10,360 bases of DNA from JAAEUB01 sp964550345 (GCA_964550345.1 CAZJYZ010000071.1:1-10360); one strand, 5' to 3'; counted from the stretch's first letter, positions 1 through 6,346 are shown. Notes: generated by a model from the letters alone, not told the origin. Numbers and translations are program-made.

Positions 1-52
<52 letters not shown>

Positions 53-55
53 CAA

Positions 56-88
56 AGCTCAATATCGCAGCCAACGACGCTTTGAGCT
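56..88 (-). repeat. Inverted repeat downstream of the carboxypeptidase gene
   Basis: AGCTCAA (56-62) and TTGAGCT (82-88) are perfect 7-base complementary arms around a 19-base loop. They begin 11 bases beyond the dacB-like stop codon on the minus strand. A transcript hairpin could mark the end of the nadD-dacB operon, but there is no convincing T-tract and the poly-C run cuts off what follows. It is a weak terminator candidate only. Confidence 0.25.
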
Positions 89-98
89 GCCCGCCACG

Positions 99-1589
99 TT
101 AACTGTCGTAAAGCGAGGCCCAGCGGCCCAATAGCTGATGCTGCAACCAACGCGAACGCCCGGACCAGCCGCGGGCACCTGCCGGGCGCTCACGATCACT
201 GCGCTTAATCTCACCACGCCGCTTCATTTCGGCAGTGAAAATCGCAAAGACCAGCGGCCTGCCCGAGGGTGTTGTCATGTAGCCCGCCAGTGAGGACACA
301 AAATTCAGGGTGCCGGTTTTGGCATGGATGCTGTAGCCGGCGTCCGGGTCTTGGCGTCCGTTTCTGTCAACCGGCACCACCTCTTTCATCAACCCATGGA
401 GCTGCCCCCCGGCCCCCGCATGCACCAGTGCCTTGACCATATCACTGGCAGACAGGCGTGACGCGTCGCTTAGCCCGGAATGGTCCACCAGTTTGGCATG
501 CCTGGTGCCAAGGCTATCCTTCATCCAGTCATTCATCATCCGTGCCGACGCCCGTAACGAATTTGGGTCGCGCCCACGCGCGGTACTTGCCGTCAAACCG
601 ACTACCTCGGCTGTCATGTTGTTGGAATATTTCAACATAAGCTGGGTTATGGCCTTCAGCGAGGCCGATTTATGTTCAACCAGCACCGTGCCTCCGGGCA
701 TCTTGCTGACTTCCTTTGCAACCGGCAAAACTATACCGAAACTGCGCGCCAAGGATTGGAAGACCTCGGCCGCATAAAGGTCCGGGCGCCGCACGGGCAA
801 CCAGCGCGACCCGGCATCCCCCAATGCGCCGCGCGCAACGGTCCATTCGTCGACGTCGCCATCTTGCTTGTAGGTATATACCGGCATGTCCCGCTCAACC
901 ACGCGCATCTGCGACGTCGCCACCCGTGGCTGGTATCTGTCCGAGCGCGCGTCCATCGTCACAGTGTAGCCGCTGGTCGCGCGTTTCCATTGAAAATACA
1001 CCCGATTGAAATTCAGGTTCACCCCCGAAACGGCCGGGTTATAGCCCAGATGATCCGGCTGCTCTTTGTCGATTTGCCTGAGATAGGGCAGCGCCCCGGC
1101 ATAGACTTTGAACTTGCCGGTAATTCCGGTCACGCCTGTGGCCTTCAATTGCCGCGCCATATCGGCAAGGTGGTTGGTGTCCATCACCGGATCCCCTCCG
1201 CCAACCAATACCAGATCCCCTTTCAGCACGCCGCCTTCGACCGGCCCGGTGGCAACCAGGCGTGTGCGAAACTGGTACCCTGCCCCTAATGCCTCAAGCC
1301 CATAGGCTGCCGTTGCCGCCTTGGCGACAGAGGCCGGCGGCAGGGCTAAAAGGGGGTTTTTCGTTTCAAGCACCGCACCCGTGTGCCCGTCTGCCACCAC
1401 ATAGCCAATTTTTCCGCCCAGTTCAGCTTTGGCGATCAGGGTATCTGCGGGTCTGGCTGCAGCTTTGCTGACATTTCCGGGCCTGCGAACCGGAAGCGGG
1501 GATGTAAGAGGGGCGCCGGCCCATACCTGCCCGGCCGCCAGAGAGGTAATGCCTCCCAGTAATACTCGCCTCGAAATCCCACCCGTCAT
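99..1589 (-). CDS. dacB: D-alanyl-D-alanine carboxypeptidase/endopeptidase, PBP4 (DacB) family
   Basis: A 496-residue penicillin-binding protein of the low-molecular-weight PBP4 class, which trims or cleaves D-Ala cross-links in periplasmic peptidoglycan. All three active-site motifs of the serine penicillin-recognising fold are visible: SVAK at 87-90 (nucleophile serine and general-base lysine), SNN at 322-324 and KTG at 424-426. The wide spacing between the first two motifs is typical of PBP4 proteins, which carry an extra inserted domain. The N-terminus has a twin arginine (SRRVLLGG, residues 6-13) and a short hydrophobic stretch with a likely cleavage site after VWA near residue 24, so export by Tat is plausible though Sec cannot be excluded. 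The ATG at 1589 gives a complete signal peptide; the SD in front is poor (CAGGTAA). It lies 158 bases downstream of nadD on the same strand, a linkage I associate with Rhodobacterales. The gene is intact. Confidence 0.93.
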   Translation of the reverse strand: MTGGISRRVLLGGITSLAAGQVWAGAPLTSPLPVRRPGNVSKAAARPADTLIAKAELGGKIGYVVADGHTGAVLETKNPLLALPPASVAKAATAAYGLEALGAGYQFRTRLVATGPVEGGVLKGDLVLVGGGDPVMDTNHLADMARQLKATGVTGITGKFKVYAGALPYLRQIDKEQPDHLGYNPAVSGVNLNFNRVYFQWKRATSGYTVTMDARSDRYQPRVATSQMRVVERDMPVYTYKQDGDVDEWTVARGALGDAGSRWLPVRRPDLYAAEVFQSLARSFGIVLPVAKEVSKMPGGTVLVEHKSASLKAITQLMLKYSNNMTAEVVGLTASTARGRDPNSLRASARMMNDWMKDSLGTRHAKLVDHSGLSDASRLSASDMVKALVHAGAGGQLHGLMKEVVPVDRNGRQDPDAGYSIHAKTGTLNFVSSLAGYMTTPSGRPLVFAIFTAEMKRRGEIKRSDRERPAGARGWSGRSRWLQHQLLGRWASLYDS

Positions 1590-1747
1590 GGTTATGATTT
1601 ACCTGCGCTTGGCGGGAAAGAGCAATAGCGGGTTTCCTGACCCTGCACATATTTGATCGAAAATCATCCCGGATACCGGAAACATATTGTTGTAGGGCGA
1701 TATCTTGGCGGCGACGCACGCCCATTGCGACGGGCAGGTTTACTTTT

Positions 1748-2344
1748 CTACCATTCCCCGCGCGCCCGTATGGCACTGGAAGAAGCCGCGATCATTGGAA
1801 CATTGATCAAACACCAGCGTGGCGGTTCGGCCTGTACCAGCAAGCGCGCTTCGCGCCCTCGCAACTTTTGGGCCTTGAAGGTCTGCGCCGTTTTCGATGT
1901 GCGTGCCGCCACCCGTTCCCCCGGGCGCGCGATCACGCCCACCGGCACGCGGTGCATAATCTCCTGCCAATCCTGCCAGCGATGAAAATCCGCCAGATTG
2001 TCAGCCCCCATCAGCCAGACGAATTTCGTGCCCGGATATAGTTTTTGCAGATGCGCTAGTGTTTTGGCGGTATAGCGGGTTCCCAGCCGCGCCTCGATCC
2101 CGGTAACACTGACCTGGGGATGTTGCATCACGCGGCGCGCGCGCGCCAGCCGCTCGGCCATCGGGGCAGGTCCGTTCTTCTTCAACGGGTTGCCCGGCGA
2201 AACCAGCCACCAGACCCTGTCCAGCCCGAACCTTTTTAACGCTTCACGCGTGACATGCACATGCCCCGAATGGGCCGGGTCAAAGGACCCGCCCAAAAGG
2301 CCGATTTTCTGACCGGGGCGGGCATATGGCAGATCATATCGCAT
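1748..2344 (-). CDS. nadD: Nicotinate-nucleotide adenylyltransferase NadD
   Basis: A 198-residue cytoplasmic enzyme that joins nicotinate mononucleotide and ATP to form nicotinate adenine dinucleotide, the penultimate step of NAD synthesis. The nucleotidyltransferase signature GGSFDPAHSGH is at residues 18-28, with the two histidines that bind ATP phosphates. The C-terminal SSSAIR (188-193) matches the family's ISSTxIR motif. The middle carries the expected WWLVSPGNPLK and WLMGADNL segments that form the nicotinate pocket. Length is normal for bacterial NadD. The ATG at 2344 is the only conventional start before the signature; the frame stays open upstream to 2401 but contains no ATG, GTG or TTG there. 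There is no well-placed SD: the nearest GGGA is 14 bases away. A small overlapping reading frame (2334-2405) may couple translation into nadD. The dacB-like gene follows on the same strand, and a NAD synthase-like gene diverges 205 bases away. Confidence 0.96.
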   Translation of the reverse strand: MRYDLPYARPGQKIGLLGGSFDPAHSGHVHVTREALKRFGLDRVWWLVSPGNPLKKNGPAPMAERLARARRVMQHPQVSVTGIEARLGTRYTAKTLAHLQKLYPGTKFVWLMGADNLADFHRWQDWQEIMHRVPVGVIARPGERVAARTSKTAQTFKAQKLRGREARLLVQAEPPRWCLINVPMIAASSSAIRARGEW

Positions 2345-2405
2345 GGCTAAGTGCCATATCCCAGCAGGTCCCTGATATGGAAGGAAAATCGCTAAAATGC
2401 GTCAT
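2334..2405 (-). CDS. Possible small leader ORF of 23 codons overlapping the nadD start
   Basis: On the minus strand an ATG at 2405-2403 opens a frame beginning MTHFSDFPS and ending at TGA 2336-2334, 11 bases inside nadD in a different frame. It is preceded by GAGGGAGG with 3 to 7 bases spacing, a much better ribosome site than that of nadD itself. Its ATG overlaps the TGA of another short frame (ATGA). The peptide matches no family I know and has no run of one amino acid that would suggest classical attenuation. Its possible role is translational coupling to nadD, or it may be chance; translation is unproven. Confidence 0.3.
   Translation of the reverse strand: MTHFSDFPSISGTCWDMALSHAI
2354..2380 (-). 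repeat. Inverted repeat just upstream of the nadD start
   Basis: CCATATC (2354-2360) and GATATGG (2374-2380) are perfect 7-base arms around a 13-base loop, ending 9 bases before the nadD ATG. As RNA it would enclose the only GGGA upstream of nadD. It could act as a translational shutter or be a DNA-binding site; the sequence alone cannot decide. Confidence 0.45.
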
Positions 2406-2411
2406 TTTCCT
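2382..2411 (-). repeat. Inverted repeat over the start of the small leader ORF
   Basis: AGGAAAAT (2382-2389) and ATTTTCCT (2404-2411) are perfect 8-base arms; inside them CGC (2390-2392) and GCG (2399-2401) can extend the stem with a two-base bulge. In a nadD transcript the upstream arm contains part of the SD and the A of the ATG of the 23-codon frame, so folding would hide that start. Confidence 0.45.
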
Positions 2412-2440
2412 CCCTCTAGTTCGACGGAAAGTAAACCCAT
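2402..2440 (-). CDS. Possible leader peptide ORF of 12 codons with a strong SD
   Basis: The frame MGLLSVELEGGK runs from ATG at 2440 to TGA at 2404-2402. A near-perfect SD, AGGAGGG, lies at 2453-2447 with 6 bases to the ATG. Its stop overlaps the ATG of the following 23-codon frame in the ATGA arrangement typical of translational coupling. Such a strong SD with optimal spacing in the right orientation between a promoter region and nadD is suggestive, but a frame this short can occur by chance. Together the two frames would form a coupled leader to nadD. Confidence 0.3.
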   Translation of the reverse strand: MGLLSVELEGGK

Positions 2441-2475
2441 GGGCCGCCCTCCTATGACCCAAACTGGTGGCAGGT

Positions 2476-2491
2476 GTTGACCCGGGTCAAC
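2476..2491. promoter_or_regulatory. Perfect 16-bp palindrome between nadD and the NAD synthase-like gene, candidate operator
   Basis: GTTGACCCGGGTCAAC is a perfect 16-base palindrome. After one mismatched position on each side, the flanking GG (2473-2474) and CC (2493-2494) also pair. It sits in the divergent intergenic region, centred about 30 bases upstream of the plus-strand extended -10 and 23 bases upstream of the first minus-strand SD. That position suits a dimeric regulator acting on both genes. Each strand also contains TTGACC, resembling a -35 hexamer. I cannot match it with confidence to a known regulator's site. Confidence 0.55.
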
Positions 2492-2510
2492 GCCGCAGGT
2501 GCACGCTTCA

Positions 2511-2519
2511 TGGTACAAT
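2511..2519 (+). promoter_or_regulatory. Extended -10 promoter element for the NAD synthase-like gene
   Basis: TGGTACAAT combines a TG extension with a TACAAT hexamer (five of six matches to TATAAT). It lies 30 bases before the ATG at 2550, leaving a short leader with the SD. No -35 hexamer is seen 16 to 18 bases upstream, which fits an extended -10 promoter or one needing an activator. The palindrome at 2476-2491 is suitably placed for either control. Confidence 0.5.
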
Positions 2520-2536
2520 TCCACCGGAGGCGATGG

Positions 2537-2544
2537 AAAGGAGG
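2537..2544 (+). promoter_or_regulatory. Strong ribosome binding site that fixes the NAD synthase-like start
   Basis: AAAGGAGG lies 5 bases before the ATG at 2550. It is nearly the full anti-16S complement and selects this start over the in-frame ATG at 2499, which would place the SD inside the coding region and overlap the promoter. Confidence 0.8.
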
Positions 2545-2549
2545 ACGCT

Positions 2550-3518
2550 ATGAGACCTGACCTTTCAATAGTCACAGAAGAGGCTATCAAAGCGATAACC
2601 ACCTACCTGAAAGACACCATGAAACGCGAAAAGCGTGCGGGCATCCTGCTTGGCATGAGCGGCGGGTTGGATTCCTCGGTGCTGGCTGCGCTTGCTGCGC
2701 GGGCCGTGGGGCCTGAACGCCTTCATATGGCCTATCTGTCCGACGCGGATAGCAGCAAAGATATTGGCGCCAACGCCCACTTGATGGCTGATTGGCTCGG
2801 CATTGATCTGGAACTTGTACCAATCACACAGGAAATGCGCGTGCGCGGTGTCTATAAGCCGGTATTTATCAAAGCCCTGCGCCTGTCGCCTATTGTCGCA
2901 AAAATCAGCGCCGGGACATACAGGGTTCTGTGCGGTGAGACACCGTTTAAATCAACCTTGCGCATCGGTGCCGGTGAAAGGCTACGCCCCTGGTACAAAC
3001 GTTTGATGTTCAACATGACCATGCATCACGTGGATGCTGGTTTCTCGGCCCGCCATATCTGGCGGCGCGAGATTTTGGAAGACATGGCTAAAACGCGTAA
3101 TCTGCTCTTGATTGGCGCTGCCAACCGCTCAGAATCCGAAGTGGGCTGGTTCGTTAAGGACGGGATCGACGATTTGCCAATCCAACCCATGACCGGGCTT
3201 TTAAAAACGCAGGTGCGTGACCTTGCACGGGCATTGGACCTTCCCGCCCCGGTTCGTGATCAATTGCCATCTCCTGACATGGCGAAAGGTGTCAGCGATG
3301 AATTTGGCATTGGGCACGAATATGCTTTGGTCGATCAGGTGATCGACGGGTTTGACCGCGGCCTGGACGTGGAAGAGATTGCCGCACTTGGCATTCCCCC
3401 CAAAGAAATCGAGGATATTCGCGATCTGATGCGTCTGTCTGACTGGAAAAGAGCATCTCCTCATGAAACCCCGCCAGTCACCGGTGAGGCGGGGTCAGAT
3501 TTGCGCCGCGCGGCTTGA
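2550..3518 (+). CDS. NAD synthase-like protein (NadE family, adenine nucleotide alpha-hydrolase fold)
   Basis: A 322-residue protein of the NAD synthase family, which adenylates nicotinate adenine dinucleotide with ATP and amidates it with ammonia. The PP-loop SGGLDSS is at 37-43. GAANRSESEVGWFVKDG (189-205) corresponds to the family's GTGNKSE...GYFTKYGDGG block. It is followed by the PMTGLLKTQV segment, by PSPDM (240-244) and by SDEFGIGHE, all in the usual order. It has no N-terminal nitrilase-like glutaminase domain, so it would use free ammonia. It departs from the common 270-residue form by extra sequence at about 95-165, a GAANRS instead of GTGNKS turn, and a longer C-terminal tail. A paralogue with another amidation or adenylation substrate is therefore possible. 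It stands back to back with nadD, which makes the substrate of NAD synthase. A thioesterase gene follows after 51 bases. Confidence 0.75.
   Translation: MRPDLSIVTEEAIKAITTYLKDTMKREKRAGILLGMSGGLDSSVLAALAARAVGPERLHMAYLSDADSSKDIGANAHLMADWLGIDLELVPITQEMRVRGVYKPVFIKALRLSPIVAKISAGTYRVLCGETPFKSTLRIGAGERLRPWYKRLMFNMTMHHVDAGFSARHIWRREILEDMAKTRNLLLIGAANRSESEVGWFVKDGIDDLPIQPMTGLLKTQVRDLARALDLPAPVRDQLPSPDMAKGVSDEFGIGHEYALVDQVIDGFDRGLDVEEIAALGIPPKEIEDIRDLMRLSDWKRASPHETPPVTGEAGSDLRRAA
3468..3495 (+). repeat. GC-rich hairpin inside the 3' end of the NAD synthase-like gene
   Basis: ACCCCGCC (3468-3475) and GGCGGGGT (3488-3495) form a perfect 8-bp stem around a 12-base loop that is itself partly self-complementary (TCACCGGTGA). 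It lies within the codons of the C-terminal tail, 23 bases before the stop. No T-tract follows, so it is not a standard terminator. It may stall ribosomes or protect an mRNA 3' end. Confidence 0.5.
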
Positions 3519-3569
3519 GGCTGGCCCGAGCATGCCCTAGGCTTGGGTAAAGCAAAACGGAGCCGGCTC

Positions 3570-3950
3570 ATGACGAAAGACCAACCCGAAGGGGACGTAA
3601 TTCTACGCACCCTCGCCATGCCACGTGATGTAAACATCGCAGGTGACATTTTCGGTGGCTGGGTGCTCAGCCAGATGGATATTGCAGGCGGACTTGTCTC
3701 GGCAAAACGGGCACAGGGCCGGGTGGCCACCGTTGCCGTCAACGCCATGAAATTTATCCGACCCGTCAAGGTCGGGGACATCCTGTGCATTTACGGCGAG
3801 GTCGAACGCGTGGGCACGACCTCGATCACCGTTGCGCTTGAAGCATGGGTCTTACGTGGTCGCGAGGCCGACCGCGCCAAGGTTACAGAGGGTCTGTTTG
3901 TTTTCGTAGCACTGGATGAGGACGGCAAGCCAATGCCGGTGGACAGGTAG
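3570..3950 (+). CDS. Acyl-CoA thioesterase, YciA-type hotdog fold
   Basis: A 126-residue cytoplasmic thioesterase that hydrolyses acyl-CoA esters to free acid and CoA; YciA relatives accept a broad range of chain lengths. The family hallmark is visible as NIAGDIFGGWVLSQMD at 22-37, including the aspartate expected to be catalytic, preceded by LRTLAMP. Downstream are FIRPVKVGD and TTSITVALEAWV, the usual hotdog strands. Length is normal for the family. The ATG at 3570 has CGGAG 7 bases upstream and is preferred over a TTG at 3543. The gene is 51 bases behind the NAD synthase-like gene with no terminator between, so the two are probably cotranscribed; the functional tie may simply be CoA turnover. 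The exact substrate is not evident. Confidence 0.92.
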   Translation: MTKDQPEGDVILRTLAMPRDVNIAGDIFGGWVLSQMDIAGGLVSAKRAQGRVATVAVNAMKFIRPVKVGDILCIYGEVERVGTTSITVALEAWVLRGREADRAKVTEGLFVFVALDEDGKPMPVDR

Positions 3951-3976
3951 GGATTTCGAAAATCCTCCCTGACCTG
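3944..3976 (+). terminator. Weak hairpin after the thioesterase gene
   Basis: An imperfect stem joins CAGG (3944-3947) to CCTG (3973-3976), with a core of GGATTT (3951-3956) and AAATCC (3960-3965) around CGA and several bulges between. AAATTTT follows. It could terminate the NAD synthase-thioesterase transcript before ettA, but bulges and low GC in the core make it uncertain. Confidence 0.3.
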
Positions 3977-4003
3977 AAATTTTCCGGGGCAGAAGAACGA
4001 GAA

Positions 4004-4032
4004 TTGCCCTTCGGAATATCAGCCTGTATCAA
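4004..4032 (+). promoter_or_regulatory. Candidate sigma-70 type promoter for ettA
   Basis: TTGCCC (4004-4009) and TATCAA (4027-4032) are separated by 17 bases and each matches four of six consensus positions; a TG directly precedes the -10. The spacing to the ettA ATG at 4069 leaves a leader of about 30 bases that contains the SD AAGGA (4054-4058). Read by eye only. Confidence 0.4.
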
Positions 4033-4068
4033 CCCCCGAAATAAACGCATTCCAAGGATCAGACCGAA

Positions 4069-5724
4069 ATGGCCAGCTATCAATATGTTTATCACATGGA
4101 CGGGGTTTCCAAGACCTATCCCGGTGGCAAAAAATGCTTTGAAAACATTCGCCTGAGCTTCCTGCCCGGCGTCAAAATTGGTGTTGTCGGTGTGAACGGC
4201 GCCGGTAAATCGACCCTGATGAAAATCATGGCGGGGCTGGACAAGGATTTCACCGGGGAAGCCTGGGCCGCCGAAGGCGCCACCGTTGGCTACCTGCCGC
4301 AGGAACCCAAACTGGATGAAAATCTGACCGTGCGCGAAAATGTCATGCTGGGCGTGGCGGGTAAAAAGGCCGTGCTGGACCGGTATAACGAGCTGGCGAT
4401 GAATTACTCGGACGAAACGGCCGAGGAAATGGGCAAGCTTCAGGATGAGATTGACGCGGCCAATCTGTGGGATCTTGATGCGCAGATTGATGTCTCGATG
4501 GAAGCATTGCGTTGCCCGCCTGACGACGCGAACGTTGCGACCCTTTCAGGCGGCGAAGCACGGCGCGTGGCACTCTGCAAACTTTTGCTCGAAGCCCCTG
4601 ACATGTTGTTGCTTGACGAGCCAACCAACCATCTGGACGCCGAAACCATCGCCTGGCTGCAACAGCATTTGATGGATTATAAAGGCACCATCCTGATCGT
4701 CACCCATGACCGATATTTCCTCGATGACATCACCAGCTGGATCCTTGAACTCGACCGTGGCAGGAGCATTCCTTACGAGGGCAATTACTCGGCATGGCTG
4801 GAGCAAAAGGCCAAGCGGCTGGAACAAGAAGCGCGTGAGGATAAATCCAAGCAAAAAACGCTGGAACGCGAGCTGGAATGGATGCGTCAAAGCCCACGCG
4901 CCCGTCAGGCTAAGCAAAAAGCGCGGATCAACGCCTATAATGATCTTGCCGAGGTCTCGGAGCGCGAAAAGCTGTCGCGCGCCCAAATCATAATACCCAA
5001 TGGCCCTCGTCTTGGCTCGAAGGTGATTGAAGTTGAAGGGCTGAAAAAACATATGGGCGACAAGCTGCTGGTTGAAGATCTCAGCTTCTCTCTGCCCCCC
5101 GGCGGTATTGTCGGCGTCATTGGCCCCAACGGCGCGGGTAAAACCACGCTCTTTCGCATGCTGACCGGACAGGAACATCCCGATGAGGGCACAATCGAAT
5201 ACGGCGACACGGTGCAGCTTTCCTATGTGGATCAAAGCCGCGATGATCTCGATGCGAATGCCTCCGTGTGGGAAGCCATCGGCGACGGGCTGGATATCAT
5301 CCAGTTGGGTGATGCCGAGGTAAACTCACGTGCCTATTGCTCCAGCTTCAATTTCAAAGGCGGCGACCAGCAAAAAAAGGTTGGCCTGCTGTCCGGGGGT
5401 GAACGCAACCGGGTGCACATGGCGCGGCTCTTGAAAGAAGGCGGTAACGTACTGCTGCTTGACGAGCCGACAAACGATTTGGACGTGGAAACCCTGCGCG
5501 CGCTCGAAGACGCGCTGGTGGATTTCGCCGGCTGCGCCGTGGTCATCTCACACGACCGCTTCTTCCTCGATCGCATCTGCACGCATATTCTGGCATTTGA
5601 GGGCGACGCCCATGTGGAATGGTTCGAGGGTAACTTCGAAGACTACGAAGAGGACAAGAAACGTCGGCTGGGCGCCGATGCTCTGGAACCTAAGCGCCTG
5701 AAACATAAGAAGTTTGTGCGATAG
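4069..5724 (+). CDS. ettA: Energy-dependent translational throttle protein EttA (ABC-F ATPase)
   Basis: A 551-residue soluble ABC-F protein with two ATPase domains and no membrane segments. EttA binds the ribosomal E site and gates entry into the elongation cycle according to the ATP/ADP ratio. Domain 1 has Walker A GVNGAGKS (41-48), signature LSGGE (159-163) and Walker B LLDEPTNHLD (181-190). Domain 2 has GPNGAGKT (352-359), LSGGE (441-445) and LLLDEPTNDLD (462-472). The insert at about 95-140 corresponds to the arm that contacts the L1 stalk, and the charged stretch at about 241-305 is the P-site tRNA interaction motif linker, with RQSPRARQAKQKARI typical of EttA. The start MASYQYVYHM is characteristic. 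An AAGGA lies 10 bases before the ATG. Length matches the family, and a clear terminator follows the stop. Confidence 0.97.
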   Translation: MASYQYVYHMDGVSKTYPGGKKCFENIRLSFLPGVKIGVVGVNGAGKSTLMKIMAGLDKDFTGEAWAAEGATVGYLPQEPKLDENLTVRENVMLGVAGKKAVLDRYNELAMNYSDETAEEMGKLQDEIDAANLWDLDAQIDVSMEALRCPPDDANVATLSGGEARRVALCKLLLEAPDMLLLDEPTNHLDAETIAWLQQHLMDYKGTILIVTHDRYFLDDITSWILELDRGRSIPYEGNYSAWLEQKAKRLEQEAREDKSKQKTLERELEWMRQSPRARQAKQKARINAYNDLAEVSEREKLSRAQIIIPNGPRLGSKVIEVEGLKKHMGDKLLVEDLSFSLPPGGIVGVIGPNGAGKTTLFRMLTGQEHPDEGTIEYGDTVQLSYVDQSRDDLDANASVWEAIGDGLDIIQLGDAEVNSRAYCSSFNFKGGDQQKKVGLLSGGERNRVHMARLLKEGGNVLLLDEPTNDLDVETLRALEDALVDFAGCAVVISHDRFFLDRICTHILAFEGDAHVEWFEGNFEDYEEDKKRRLGADALEPKRLKHKKFVR

Positions 5725-5737
5725 TCATATGAAATTC

Positions 5738-5764
5738 GGGTGCGCAATCTGTGCACCCATTTTT
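5738..5764 (+). terminator. Rho-independent terminator of ettA
   Basis: GGGTGCGC (5738-5745) pairs with GTGCACCC (5751-5758) in an 8-bp stem with one G-U pair and a 5-base loop, followed by A and a run of five T (5760-5764). It starts 14 bases after the ettA stop codon and separates ettA from the lipoprotein gene. Confidence 0.85.
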
Positions 5765-5784
5765 CCCACCCCAATTGCACAAAC

Positions 5785-5814
5785 TGGACACAAGCGCGTT
5801 CCGAGGATTAATCT
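5785..5814 (+). promoter_or_regulatory. Weak promoter candidate for the lipoprotein gene
   Basis: TGGACA (5785-5790) matches five of six positions of TTGACA, and TAATCT (5809-5814) lies 18 bases further on but is a poor -10. Because the ettA terminator lies upstream, the lipoprotein gene should have its own promoter in 5765-5848, and this is the best match I see. Confidence 0.25.
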
Positions 5815-5848
5815 TGGGCTTGAGGCCATTTAGGATTTGGGGGATCTA

Positions 5849-6346
5849 ATGACAATTTACACGAAAATCCGGCTCGTTTTTCTGACGTTGTTGCTATCTA
5901 TGGGGCTTGCGGCCTGCTCAATGTTACCCCTGCCGTCTGACACAACCGGCACCCTGATTGTGCTGCGCCATGCGGACCGCGAGGGGGACCAGCTCAGCGC
6001 CGAGGGCATCGCCCGTGCCGAAGCTTTGCCTGCAGCTCTTGCTGGCGTCGCAATTGATGCGATCTATTCACCGGGGGTTCAGCGCAACCTTGATACGGCC
6101 GCACCCCTTGCCCAAAAACGCGGACTGGATGTAATCCGCATTCCTGCAACAAATGTGGCCACAAGAATGTTTACCGGCAACTCGGGCAAAACGTTGGTCT
6201 GGGTTGGCAACAAGGACAATATCACAAATCTTTGGGCGGAAATTGACGCGCCAGGCACCCCGCCCCTGACCTATGGCGATTTGTTCATTGTTGAGCTACG
6301 GGCGAACCAACCTCCGCTTGTTGTCCGCAGACATTTTGGCAAGTAG
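5849..6346 (+). CDS. Histidine phosphatase-fold lipoprotein lacking the second catalytic histidine
   Basis: A 165-residue exported protein of the histidine phosphatase (phosphoglycerate mutase-like) superfamily. The N-terminus has a basic start, a hydrophobic core (about 8-20) and a lipobox LAAC with the lipidated cysteine at 23, so it should be membrane-anchored and face the periplasm. The catalytic loop appears as VLRHADRE, with Arg40 and His41 standing for the RHG motif. IYSPGVQRNLDTA (72-84) is the second phosphate-pocket segment. The block normally reading VGHSN is VGNKDN at 119-124, so the second active-site histidine is replaced by Asn121. Activity may be lost or altered; it could bind a phosphorylated ligand rather than cleave it. 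The ATG at 5849 follows GGGGGA with 4 bases spacing and beats a TTG at 5837. It appears monocistronic: the ettA terminator lies before it and a convergent operon after it. Confidence 0.82.
   Translation: MTIYTKIRLVFLTLLLSMGLAACSMLPLPSDTTGTLIVLRHADREGDQLSAEGIARAEALPAALAGVAIDAIYSPGVQRNLDTAAPLAQKRGLDVIRIPATNVATRMFTGNSGKTLVWVGNKDNITNLWAEIDAPGTPPLTYGDLFIVELRANQPPLVVRRHFGK

Noticed and set aside
672..1289. 205-codon plus-strand frame opposite the dacB-like gene
   Set aside because: It lies wholly inside a gene with all penicillin-binding motifs on the other strand; its peptide is rich in Arg, Pro and His as expected of an antisense shadow, and resembles no family.
1669..1679. CCGG-ATA-CCGG short palindrome in the nadD-dacB gap
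   Set aside because: Four-base arms are expected by chance in GC-rich DNA and nothing around it suggests an operator or terminator.
1423..1776. 117-codon minus-strand frame across the nadD-dacB gap
   Set aside because: It overlaps the ends of both real genes in another frame and shows no domain; the 158-base gap seems to be ordinary noncoding DNA with no strong promoter that I can read.
2499..2549. Upstream in-frame ATG giving a 339-residue NAD synthase-like protein
   Set aside because: The extra 17 residues would be encoded by the promoter and SD region; a near-perfect SD lies 5 bases before the ATG at 2550.
3525..3547. Hairpin CCCGAGC/GCTTGGG between the NAD synthase-like and thioesterase genes
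   Set aside because: The stem has a G-U pair and a 9-base loop and is followed by TAAAGC rather than T residues, so it is not a convincing terminator.
4546..5235. 229-codon minus-strand frame opposite ettA
   Set aside because: ettA is unmistakable on the plus strand; the antisense frame has no SD or recognisable domain.
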